A stretch of 49,200 nucleotides of DNA from Acidobacteriota bacterium. GTDB lineage: Bacteria > Acidobacteriota > Terriglobia > Terriglobales > Acidobacteriaceae. Both the position numbers and the translations under genes were made by a program. How positions within the stretch are numbered: the first letter of the stretch is position 1; each line of letters starts with the position of its first letter. The notes beneath the pieces were generated by a model that did not search any database, had not been told where the DNA came from, and saw nothing but the letters and a program-made list of their open reading frames with translations. The stretch spans positions 1-49,200 of the forward strand of contig JAKAYS010000004.1 in the NCBI GenBank assembly GCA_021826695.1, in the 5' to 3' direction. Of the stretch, positions 24,847 to 33,493 are shown piece after piece.

Positions 24847-27800
24847 TTAGTACGATAGACGGAGAGCGAATTGCAACTGGCGAGGACCGGCACCAGGTGC
24901 TTCTCCGAAAATCTGTCCAGCTCCGGAACCCAGCGTACAGTCGATGCAACTGTTGCCCGGGTTGCCAGGGTTGATGTGGTTGAATGCATTGAACGCATCC
25001 ATGCGGAGCGTTATGATGGCGTCACTCTTGATGGCGACGTTCTTCTGCAAGGTGAGATCGTCGTTCCAATAAGTCGGGCCGGTAAACGCATCTCTCTGGA
25101 TATTTCCGATCTGATCGAGCAAAGGACGTTGGAAGGGGCCGGAAACCTGACCCTGGTTGTTCATCGTCGGCACTGGGGTAAACCAGGTCCTGGTATGGGT
25201 TGCTGGGTTGTATCCCGTCAAGTGCTGCGAGAAATGGCCATTCTGGATCAAATTCGGACCGCGCGTCGGACCGGTATCGCGATCCTGGCCCTGGTCCTGG
25301 TAGCCAGGCGTCCACGGCTCGCCGCCCTGCACCGTCAGGATGGTGTCCAGCTCCCAGCCGCTGATGAAGGCGTTCATGACTGGCCCGACGTCGGTGCCGA
25401 TCACGCCCTTGCGGCCAATTGGCAGCAGCCAGGTCGCAAAGGAGGTAAGGGACTGCTCGCGCAGATTGCCGTCACGGCCATACGTGACCGACGGGTCGAT
25501 CGAATAGTAGTTGCTGCCATAGTTTTGGGCCCGTTGCCATGCGTAATTGGCGGTCAACTGCAGGCCATGGGACAACTGCTTCTCCACCGTAACCTGCAGG
25601 GCGTTGTAGTGCGTGTTGCTGGTATCGGCATAGTAGGTGATGCCTTGCGTCCAGCCATACTTGTAGTAGTACGGCAAACGCCGGACATCGCCGGAGTTGC
25701 TGATGGGCAGGTTCGGGTTTTCTCCTACTGCGGGATTGGTGGCTGAAGGCGGGTTAAACGTGAGGCCGTTGGCAGTGATCGCAAGCTGGTTGGGATTGAC
25801 TGCTGGGCCACCGCTTGTAAACGTATGGCTGCCTTTGTTGCCGACATACGCCAGGGTGATCGCGACCGTGTTGGTGACCTGGTTTTGCAGAGACAGGTTC
25901 CAGGCGTCGATTTGGGGCAGCCGCTCTGTCATTGGGCGAGAGTGGGCGTTGACCCCGTTGGGCAACGGAATGGTGCCAGTCGTGGGGTTCAGATTGCCGA
26001 AGAATGCCGTCGGAGGAGCGTTCCCGAAGGTAAAGGCGGGCGTGAAGTTGTTGGGACCCACTGAGTCCTGCGCGGCAAGAACAGGCAGGTTTTGCGTGGA
26101 TGCGTGACCGAAAATGGAACCGAAGACGCCGATATCGTAACTGCGCCCGTACCCGGCCCGAATGACTGTTTTGGGATTGACTTGATACGCCACGCCGAGT
26201 CTGGGGGCAAACAGATGGAAATTATTGGCGATGCCCATGTTGGTGCCATACGGCCCCTCGCCGGCCACCTGCAAATTGCCAGTGTGGAGGTTCAGAAGGG
26301 ACCCATGCGCCTTGCCGTTCACAGTTTCCGGGAAGTAGATTTCATACCGCAATCCGTAATTGATCGTCCAGTTGGAGGTTGGGTGCCAGGTATCCTGCGC
26401 ATAGAAGAAGGTGCGCTTCTGCTGCTCGGAAGCATTTCCCACCGTGCTGACGTAGCGCGAAAGTTGGTCCACGTCGCCCAGCATGAAGGTGGCGATACCC
26501 AGACCGCCGGTTCCGCTCGATGCCGCAGTTTCGCCGGAGTTGATGGACAGATCGCCAGCACGGTTGCTATCGCTGGGGATACGAAGGTTGGTGGCGTACC
26601 GCAGGTCCGCGCCGAATTTGAAGATGTGGTTGCCGACGATCTTGGTCCAGTCGTTCACGATCTGCCACTGTTGCTCATTCTCCGTTAGAGGACAATTGCA
26701 ACGGTTGATGCCCAGGCTGGAGCCGAACTGGAACCCGCCATTGCCATTGACATAGAAACCCGGAGCGCCGCCAGTTTGCCCAGGCCCTCCAATATTGAGC
26801 CCTGGAATCCCCGCGTCCGTGGCGAAAGGTTGCTGTCCGTCATACTTGCTGGTCAGGATTTTATATTGGTGCCAGCCGAACCGCAGATCCGTGAACAGTG
26901 TGGGGTGGATGGCATAATCGGCACCACCGGCAAAGCTTTGATTGCGGCCATTCGAGGTGCCACCATATCCATTGATTCCAAAGCCGATACCCCCCAATGG
27001 GCCGAAGATGGTGCCCCCCGACAGGACGTCGCTAAAATAGCTATAACGGCCAAATGCGTGCAGGTTCTGGCTCGTCACATCGTCCAGGCGGACATCGAAC
27101 TGGTTGCTGTTGAAAATGCCGTTGCCGGATGCAGCGTAGTTGTTGAAGACCGCGCCTGTCGCTCCCGCGTTCGGGGCAGGGAATTGTTTGATTAAGGCAG
27201 CCGAAGCAGCGTTCACTCTGCCGGACGGAATGATGTCCCCCGCGAACGCCGTCGTTCCCGAAGTTGTAGGATCGTAAATCTGTCCCGCCACAGGTCCATA
27301 TCCCGTGGTGGGGTTCAGGTAGTCGCTCAGATTGCAATTTCCACCCGGCGTGGAGCAAGTGCTCTTGGCCAATGGTGTGGGTACAGAAACAAGGTTCGAA
27401 GTTCCGACCCGTTCCCGGAACCCCTGATACCCGCCAAAATAGAAGAGTTTGTCTTTCTTGATGGGGCCGCCGATGGAGCCGCCAAACTGGTTCTGCAGGA
27501 AGGCCGGGACCGCGCTCTTGGTAAATTCCGAAAAAGGCTCGCGGGCCAGGTTGGCGCCGCTTTCCCGATAGTCATAGCCGCTTCCATGCAACTGGTTCGT
27601 GCCGGACTTCGTGTCCACGGTGATCATCGAGCTGACAGCCATGCCGAATTCCGAGTCGAAGTTCTGGGTGGTCAGTTTGGCTTCGTTGACGTCATCCAGA
27701 ATCGGGTTGATGATGATGATGCCCAGGATCGGGTCCTGATTGTCCGTGCCATCCAGTTCGTATCCCACGCCGTTGAAGTACTGGCCGTCGATTTGGATCT

Positions 27801-28353
27801 GGCGGCTGCCCTGCGGATCCTCATCCGAAGCGTGGCTCCAGCCAAGGACTTGCGCGCCGGGCAACAGCAATTCCAGGCTGGTGAAGTTGCGGTTGGGAAC
27901 TGGCAGGTTGGTCATGTATTTTTCGTTCAGAATCATGGCGACGTCCGCTTTGCTGGTATTGAGAAGCGGGGCTGCCGAGGTGACCTGCACGGTCTGGGAC
28001 GTAGTGCCCACCTGGAGCACGACATCCACCTTTGGCGCGGTATCGACATACACATGGACATGCGGATTGTCCGCCGTCTTAAATCCGGGGGCGGCGACCT
28101 TCACATCGTAAAAATCCACAATGAGATTCTGGATGGTGTACACGCCGCTGCTGTTGGTGGTCGCGGTGACAACGTTGCCTTTGCTTTCATCGGTGACGGT
28201 AACGGTCGCGCCGGGAACGGCGGCCCCCGTGCTGTCTGTGACAGTGCCGTAGATCGATCCATATACGGCCTGTGCATGGGAAGTGGTTGGTGTGAGTAGG
28301 AACGCTACCAGACCTGCGCTAAAAATCCCCGAAAGGATCTGCCTGACCTTCAT
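24847..28353 (-). CDS. TonB-dependent receptor, Oar-like with carboxypeptidase-regulatory-like domain
   Basis: A 1168-residue outer-membrane receptor. AGGAGG stands before ATG 28353; the signal peptide ends near SHAQA. An Ig-like carboxypeptidase-regulatory domain follows (about residues 30-115: YGTVTDSTGAAVPGATVTVT, TNSSGVYTIQNL), then the plug (about 125-235) and a long beta-barrel ending in ...FALRLSY with the terminal aromatic residue used in outer-membrane insertion. The large size is usual for acidobacterial Oar-like receptors, which are thought to import bulky substrates with TonB energy. It heads a module with two TPR genes and a CRTAC1 gene. No SusD partner is present. Confidence 0.9.
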   Translation of the reverse strand: MKVRQILSGIFSAGLVAFLLTPTTSHAQAVYGSIYGTVTDSTGAAVPGATVTVTDESKGNVVTATTNSSGVYTIQNLIVDFYDVKVAAPGFKTADNPHVHVYVDTAPKVDVVLQVGTTSQTVQVTSAAPLLNTSKADVAMILNEKYMTNLPVPNRNFTSLELLLPGAQVLGWSHASDEDPQGSRQIQIDGQYFNGVGYELDGTDNQDPILGIIIINPILDDVNEAKLTTQNFDSEFGMAVSSMITVDTKSGTNQLHGSGYDYRESGANLAREPFSEFTKSAVPAFLQNQFGGSIGGPIKKDKLFYFGGYQGFRERVGTSNLVSVPTPLAKSTCSTPGGNCNLSDYLNPTTGYGPVAGQIYDPTTSGTTAFAGDIIPSGRVNAASAALIKQFPAPNAGATGAVFNNYAASGNGIFNSNQFDVRLDDVTSQNLHAFGRYSYFSDVLSGGTIFGPLGGIGFGINGYGGTSNGRNQSFAGGADYAIHPTLFTDLRFGWHQYKILTSKYDGQQPFATDAGIPGLNIGGPGQTGGAPGFYVNGNGGFQFGSSLGINRCNCPLTENEQQWQIVNDWTKIVGNHIFKFGADLRYATNLRIPSDSNRAGDLSINSGETAASSGTGGLGIATFMLGDVDQLSRYVSTVGNASEQQKRTFFYAQDTWHPTSNWTINYGLRYEIYFPETVNGKAHGSLLNLHTGNLQVAGEGPYGTNMGIANNFHLFAPRLGVAYQVNPKTVIRAGYGRSYDIGVFGSIFGHASTQNLPVLAAQDSVGPNNFTPAFTFGNAPPTAFFGNLNPTTGTIPLPNGVNAHSRPMTERLPQIDAWNLSLQNQVTNTVAITLAYVGNKGSHTFTSGGPAVNPNQLAITANGLTFNPPSATNPAVGENPNLPISNSGDVRRLPYYYKYGWTQGITYYADTSNTHYNALQVTVEKQLSHGLQLTANYAWQRAQNYGSNYYSIDPSVTYGRDGNLREQSLTSFATWLLPIGRKGVIGTDVGPVMNAFISGWELDTILTVQGGEPWTPGYQDQGQDRDTGPTRGPNLIQNGHFSQHLTGYNPATHTRTWFTPVPTMNNQGQVSGPFQRPLLDQIGNIQRDAFTGPTYWNDDLTLQKNVAIKSDAIITLRMDAFNAFNHINPGNPGNSCIDCTLGSGAGQIFGEAPGAGPRQLQFALRLSY

Positions 28354-28701
28354 TGTTCGCCTCCTGCTAAATGGTTGCCAAAACTGTTGTATTCTTCTGG
28401 TACTTAATTGGTTTAGGGTTTAATTGGTTTAGGACTTGGATTTGCAACGTGTCGCTTGCAAAATCACATCCCGTCAGGCAATTGATATCTTCCTGTCTTG
28501 CATTATGACCTTTGAAATCTATGCACAGCTCTGGATGGACAATGACCATTCAGTCGAATTAGAGTCGTCGTACAGAACCGCAAAATCGATCTACTAAACC
28601 CGAAGCGAATTATCTTTCCCGCAGGGAACACTTGTCAACGATAATTTCAATAGTTTTAAAAATATCTCATTTGTATCTAAAAAAATGGGTTTTCGCATCG
28701 A
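28354..28701. promoter_or_regulatory. Divergent regulatory region with tandem direct repeat
   Basis: This 348-base gap separates the TonB receptor from the divergent CRTAC1 gene. TTAATTGGTTTAGG occurs twice in tandem, at 28404-28417 and 28420-28433, a period of 16 bases. Next to it GATTTGCAA (28439-28447) and TTGCAAAATC (28456-28465) form a near-perfect inverted repeat. Both lie 50-110 bases before the receptor start, where operators and promoters are expected. The rest is A+T-rich without a gene. Confidence 0.5.
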
Positions 28702-30531
28702 ATGATTGGCGCAGTCTTGCAGAAAAACATATGTCAATGCGCTGAACGGGCCGTTCAAATTGCTCTGTGTGTTTTCACCTCTTCCATTCTTTCCCTGTCT
28801 TCCGCCAGCCAAACCGCTTCGCGCTTGCCACCGAAATTTAATGCTGCAAGTGAATCCGTCATGAAATCCTCAACACACCCCTATCCAGCAACTTTGGAAC
28901 ACCCTTCCCCGGCCTGGTTTATAGATGTTGCGGAGCAGGCGGGGCTTCGAACTGTGGACGTGAATGGAAGCGCCAAGCAGAAGCGTTACATCGTTGAGGC
29001 AACCGGCAGCGGTGTCGCCATTCTCGACTATGACAACGATGGTTGGCCCGATATATTCCTTGTAAACGGCACCTATTTGGATGGACAAGTTCCCTCCGGC
29101 GAAAAGCGTCCGACGAGCCACCTGTATCACAACAATCATGACGGAACGTTTACCGATGTCACGGCCAAAGCTGGACTTGCGGACATAGGTTGGGGACAGG
29201 GCGTCTGCGTTGGAGACTATGACAACGATGGCCATGACGACCTGTACGTCACTGGCTATGGCAAGAACCGGCTCTATCACAACCAGGGAGATGGAACATT
29301 CAAGGAGGTGGCGGAGACCGCCGGCGTGGCCGGGACCGGGAAAGAGTGGGGGACGGGCTGCGCCTTCGTCGACTACGACCGCGATGGGAAACTGGACATT
29401 GCGGTTGCCAACTACGTGCATTTCAATCTTGCCGATACACCCGCGCCGGGAGAGGCCGTGGATTGTACGTGGAAAGGCGTCGCGGTAATGTGCGGGCCGC
29501 GAGGACTCGCAAGCGCGCCCAACATCCTGTATCACAATCTGGGCAATGGAAAATTCGCGGATGTCAGTAAAGCCAGCGGCATTGAAAACACCCCCGGCCA
29601 CTATTGTTTCAGCGTTTCCACGCTCGATTACGACGACGATGGTTGGCCCGATATTTTTGTAGCCTGCGACTCGACGCCTTCGATTCTGTATCGCAATAAT
29701 CACGATGGAACATTCACCGACAAGGCCGCGGATGCGGGCGTAGCGTTCAACGAGGACGGCCGCGAACAGGCGGGAATGGGATCGACCGTCGCCGACTACG
29801 ATGGTGACGGTCGCCCGGACATATTCAAAACAAATTTTTCCGACGACACTTCCACCTTGTATCGCAATGAAGGCGATGGCACTTTTACAGATGTAACAAC
29901 TTCCGCAGGCATCGGCGTCAATACACAGTATTTGGGCTGGGGCACAATGTTTATGGACATGGACAACGATGGCTGGCCCGATCTGATGCTGGTGAACGGA
30001 CACGTCTATCCGGAGGTGGACAGCGGCAATCTCGGCTCCACATATAAAGAGCCGCGCATTATCTATCACAACCTCGGAAATGGAAAATTTCAGGACATTT
30101 CAAAGGATTCCGGGCCTGGGATTACGGCGCCGGAATCCAGTCGCGGGCTTGCCATAGCCGACCTATGGAACGACGGCCGTCTGGAGGCCGTCATCAATAA
30201 CATCAGCGACAAGCCGATGCTGCTGGTGAATATCGCGAAAAACCCAAATCATTGGCTGGGTGTGCGCGTGGTCGGAACGCAGTCGAACCGCGACGGCATT
30301 GGCGCGCGCGTGACGCTCTATGCAGGCGGCCGCAAATGGGTGGAGGAGGTGCGGAGCGGTTCCAGCTATGATTCCAGCAACGATCTTCGATTGCATTTTG
30401 GCCTGGGGTCGCTGTCGAAAGTGGACAGTTTGGAAGTGCGCTGGACTAACGGGCGTATCGAAACATTCGACGGCTGTGGAGCGGACCGCTTCGTGACTCT
30501 GCGCGAAGGGTCTGGTCATGCGAAGCCATAA
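28702..30531 (+). CDS. CRTAC1 family protein (FG-GAP repeats, ASPIC/UnbV), Sec-type
   Basis: A 609-residue protein. From ATG 28702 the N-terminus contains a hydrophobic stretch (AVQIALCVFTSSILSLSSAS) that looks like a Sec signal, unlike the TAT signals of the other two family members here; an internal ATG at 28861 is a less likely start. Repeats with DYDNDGWPDIFLVNGTY, DYDRDGKLDIAVANYVH and DMDNDGWPDLMLVNGHVY form the propeller. The C-terminus is the ASPIC/UnbV domain (VGTQSNRDGIGARVTLYAGG, SGSSYDSSNDLRLHFGLG). It diverges from the TonB receptor and converges, four bases apart, with the small TPR gene at 30536. Confidence 0.87.
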   Translation: MIGAVLQKNICQCAERAVQIALCVFTSSILSLSSASQTASRLPPKFNAASESVMKSSTHPYPATLEHPSPAWFIDVAEQAGLRTVDVNGSAKQKRYIVEATGSGVAILDYDNDGWPDIFLVNGTYLDGQVPSGEKRPTSHLYHNNHDGTFTDVTAKAGLADIGWGQGVCVGDYDNDGHDDLYVTGYGKNRLYHNQGDGTFKEVAETAGVAGTGKEWGTGCAFVDYDRDGKLDIAVANYVHFNLADTPAPGEAVDCTWKGVAVMCGPRGLASAPNILYHNLGNGKFADVSKASGIENTPGHYCFSVSTLDYDDDGWPDIFVACDSTPSILYRNNHDGTFTDKAADAGVAFNEDGREQAGMGSTVADYDGDGRPDIFKTNFSDDTSTLYRNEGDGTFTDVTTSAGIGVNTQYLGWGTMFMDMDNDGWPDLMLVNGHVYPEVDSGNLGSTYKEPRIIYHNLGNGKFQDISKDSGPGITAPESSRGLAIADLWNDGRLEAVINNISDKPMLLVNIAKNPNHWLGVRVVGTQSNRDGIGARVTLYAGGRKWVEEVRSGSSYDSSNDLRLHFGLGSLSKVDSLEVRWTNGRIETFDGCGADRFVTLREGSGHAKP

Positions 30532-30535
30532 TTCT

Positions 30536-30826
30536 TTAGCGCGTGCCGCACGGCTGGCCGCCCGTGACCACGGCTTGCATTGACTCCCGGGCCTTCCGGT
30601 CATCTGGCGAAAACAGCAGCACGCGATTCAATGCCGCAATCGCGGCCTGCTTGTCACCCAGCATGCACTCTCCCACAGCCAAATTGAAGCCGGCGGCGGT
30701 GGCTCCGGGATTTTCGTCGAATGCGGTGCGCCACAGTTGGACCGCATTCTGCATTTTCCCAGAATTGACTTCGAGCACCGTCAGATCGCCAGCCGCCGCG
30801 CCCCAAGCATCGATCAAAGGCCCCAT
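30536..30826 (-). CDS. Small TPR protein
   Basis: A 96-residue protein from ATG 30826 (a GTG at 30829 is equally possible). The start overlaps the glycosidase stop as TGATG, so translation is probably coupled. Two TPR-like helical pairs are visible: MQNAVQLWRTAFDENPGATA and LAVGECMLGDKQAAIAALNR. No signal peptide is seen, which is odd for a partner of an exported enzyme. It could be a small scaffold, or the surviving C-terminal end of a longer TPR gene such as those in the neighbouring module. Confidence 0.6.
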   Translation of the reverse strand: MGPLIDAWGAAAGDLTVLEVNSGKMQNAVQLWRTAFDENPGATAAGFNLAVGECMLGDKQAAIAALNRVLLFSPDDRKARESMQAVVTGGQPCGTR

Positions 30827-33378
30827 CACCAGGTAACTTCGACCGGCTGCTGCCGATACCCCGCACCGTTAGGAAATTGCACGATCAGGTGCTCTCCGGC
30901 GCTGTCGGTTTTCAAGTCGCCGCCTTGGGTGGCAATCTTTCCGTCCATGCCATTGCGGCGCAATAACATGGTAAGCGTCGATCCGCTCTGGCCCTGCAAC
31001 AGCAATCGCAACGAATGCGGAGTATGGGTTTCGGCCAATACCTTCGCCATTGCAGTGCGGCTGCCGGGCTCGGGCAGCGCCGCGGAAATTTCGACTTCCA
31101 CCGGCGGCAGCGGTATGCGGAGAGAAACGCCACCCTCGCGAACTTCCACGCCATCGGCGTGACTGGCGAGGCGGACACCCTGCAAATCACCATGCGCGGT
31201 AACAACCATTTGCCCCAGATGACGCTGGAATTCGAGGTCGAAGGACGAAGCTCCAAGCGCAACGTGACGCAACACCGCGTGGTCCCAGGCCGCTGGCAAA
31301 TGCGGCGTCACATACAGTGTTTTGGCTGCCGCATCCCATTCCAAACCAAACATTCCTCGAAGCATCGGAGACACCACCATCGCCGAAGACCAGAGTTGAT
31401 GCGATGTGGAACGGCCCAGCGTCTGATAGAACGCGCCTGACAACAGTTCGGTCACAGCTCCCAGGTCCTGCGCAAACGTAAGATCGGCATTCTGCATCAG
31501 GTGCGCGTATCCGGAGAGGCTGCGTCCGGCGCGATATTCAGCGACCGATGCCCAGCCGGTAAACAACGGCCATACCGAGCCTTGGTGGTAACTGATGGGA
31601 TCGTAAAACGCGGCATCTTCACTGAGGTCCCGCGTGCCCCAATCGGTCGAAAATTCCCGCGACGCCCAGCGCGAGAACATCGCATCGCTTTTCGGCAGCG
31701 CATAACTTCCGTCCCACCAGGCCACGGCTGGGTAGATGGTCGCGGTCGTGTCCAGAGAGCCATTCGCATTGCGGCTGAAGGCATAAAAGCCCGGCTCCAT
31801 CGCGTATTCTTTCTGGACCGCGCCACCAATTTTCGCCGCGCGTGTCCGGGCCTGGTCTGCAGTCGTCCGGTCTCCTTCCGCCGCCGCCAATCGGCCCATC
31901 GCGGTGGAAGCTTGCACATCCAGTGCCGCCAGATAAATCTCCTGCCGCGGCATGCCGCCCGGCCAGGATTCCACCCAGCCAGTGCCATTGGAGTTATTGT
32001 AAATTCCATCGGCGCTGTCATGGGTGGTCTCGTACCGCCATGCTTTCTGGATCTGCGGCCAATGGCCGCGCACAAATTTGAGGTCGCCGCTGGCGTCCAG
32101 ATAGTCGGCGGCCGCCATCAGCAGCAGCGGCGTCGCGTCCGCCGCCGCATATTCGTACGGAAAGCTCTTCCAATCGACCGCCTCCGCTGTCTGCGCATAC
32201 TCATGCATCATTTTCCCGTCCGCCCTTTGACGCTTCATGAGAAATTCCATGGCCTCGCGGGCGGTGGAGAAATCGCCCTCCGCGTCAAGCGCGTAGACCG
32301 TCCACAGCGCATCGCGTCCGAAGAACCATCCGAAGCCCGGCCGGGCCGAATCGCCCGAGGGATAAAAGCCCGCGGCCAGCCCCATTTCACCATCGGTGTA
32401 GAGACGCACCCGATCGTCATCCATGGCGATCAGGGCCCAGCGATAGGCAAGATCCAACCTGGAATCGGGCGTCTCAATGGTCACGCGATGGTCGAAGAAG
32501 CGGGAGTGATAGCTGGCGGTATCGCGGTATAGTTGGGCCACATTCCCGTCCAGCGCATGTAGAGCCGCCGTTAACGCCGATTTTGTAGCGGTCGCCGCAG
32601 TGTTGCCGACCGTCATCAATAGTGGAAAGTACGAATCGCGGTCGCGCTGTGGATCGTAATCGAGAATAAATTGCAGCGGATAAGAATGAGGGCGCTCCTG
32701 ATACGGCGCGAGAATGCCGGGATGTGCCCCTGGAATTGCCAGTCCAGCCGCCAGATCGGGGGAATCCGTGTGCAGAATGTAGAAGCCACTATCATCTTTC
32801 GACGGGACCCACTCCGGCGACGGCGGGCCATAGTTCGGCGCGGGCCATGCGCGTTTCACCTCCGGCGTCAGGCTGAAAATGAGCTTCAAGGGCCGAACGG
32901 AATCGATCTGAAACACCACAACGGCGCCTGTGCCATTCGCCGCCTCGCGCGGAGTGAACATGATCTGGCGAATGGTAAAAGCGGCGTGCGAATAGGTGAT
33001 GGTAGTGCGATCAGGCTGAACATCCACAACGGCGGCAAGTCGATTCACGTCAATGGGGACCGCATAGTCTTTCAACTTCGCCGAGATGCGGAAGTTGGTA
33101 AACAGCTTGACGGGAAAAATCCAGGATTCAATAACGCCATTCTGCTGCCCCAGCAGTGCGCCACGCGGCCCCACCACCGTCAGCGGCATCTGTGGGACCG
33201 CCGGTTGCACCAGCGCCAAAGGACTTTGAACCAACGGAAACGCCGGGATGGGTGTGAGGTCCTGTCCCAGCGAACTGGCGCACCACGCTGGACCGCACCC
33301 GAACGCCAGAATAAGCAGAAGGCTTCTCCCGCGCACCGCAACGAGATTGGGGAGACGCGCTCGGGCATCGGAATGCAT
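30826..33378 (-). CDS. Exported six-hairpin glycosidase (amylo-alpha-1,6-glucosidase/GDE-like)
   Basis: An 850-residue protein from ATG 33378 with an N-terminal signal (LLLILAFGCGPAWCASS). The frame is open to a TTG at 33408. An N-terminal beta-sandwich (about 40-290) precedes an (alpha/alpha)6 barrel. WFFGRDALWTVYALDAEGDF, KMMHEYAQTAEAVDWKSFPY, GWVESWPGG and YHQGSVWPLFTGW are typical of glycogen-debranching/GH15-like six-hairpin enzymes; acidic residues in these segments are the likely catalysts. A C-terminal beta domain ends the protein. It probably removes glucosyl or related units from an oligosaccharide in the periplasm. It diverges from the GH31 gene and is coupled to the small TPR gene. 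Confidence 0.8.
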   Translation of the reverse strand: MHSDARARLPNLVAVRGRSLLLILAFGCGPAWCASSLGQDLTPIPAFPLVQSPLALVQPAVPQMPLTVVGPRGALLGQQNGVIESWIFPVKLFTNFRISAKLKDYAVPIDVNRLAAVVDVQPDRTTITYSHAAFTIRQIMFTPREAANGTGAVVVFQIDSVRPLKLIFSLTPEVKRAWPAPNYGPPSPEWVPSKDDSGFYILHTDSPDLAAGLAIPGAHPGILAPYQERPHSYPLQFILDYDPQRDRDSYFPLLMTVGNTAATATKSALTAALHALDGNVAQLYRDTASYHSRFFDHRVTIETPDSRLDLAYRWALIAMDDDRVRLYTDGEMGLAAGFYPSGDSARPGFGWFFGRDALWTVYALDAEGDFSTAREAMEFLMKRQRADGKMMHEYAQTAEAVDWKSFPYEYAAADATPLLLMAAADYLDASGDLKFVRGHWPQIQKAWRYETTHDSADGIYNNSNGTGWVESWPGGMPRQEIYLAALDVQASTAMGRLAAAEGDRTTADQARTRAAKIGGAVQKEYAMEPGFYAFSRNANGSLDTTATIYPAVAWWDGSYALPKSDAMFSRWASREFSTDWGTRDLSEDAAFYDPISYHQGSVWPLFTGWASVAEYRAGRSLSGYAHLMQNADLTFAQDLGAVTELLSGAFYQTLGRSTSHQLWSSAMVVSPMLRGMFGLEWDAAAKTLYVTPHLPAAWDHAVLRHVALGASSFDLEFQRHLGQMVVTAHGDLQGVRLASHADGVEVREGGVSLRIPLPPVEVEISAALPEPGSRTAMAKVLAETHTPHSLRLLLQGQSGSTLTMLLRRNGMDGKIATQGGDLKTDSAGEHLIVQFPNGAGYRQQPVEVTW

Positions 33379-33493
33379 AGGATTTTTGATAATAGACCTC
33401 GGAGACAAAGTACCATAGGGGACGCCTCGACCTAAAGCTGGATCGTGAAGCGTTGCAGTGACGGCGTATACTTTGCAGGTTTACGGGTGGCCG
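33379..33493. promoter_or_regulatory. Short divergent promoter region between two glycosidase genes
   Basis: About 115 bases separate the ATG of the six-hairpin glycosidase (33378, minus) from that of GH31 (33494, plus). Promoters for both must lie here or inside the genes, so common control is likely. I see no clear palindrome. Confidence 0.4.

Noticed and set aside
28870-30069. 399-residue minus-strand open frame over the CRTAC1 gene
   Set aside because: Its repeated Ile/Val pattern is the mirror of the FG-GAP repeats on the + strand; no independent support.
31501-32532. 343-residue plus-strand open frame inside the six-hairpin glycosidase
   Set aside because: Antisense to conserved glycosidase motifs; composition is that of a shadow frame.
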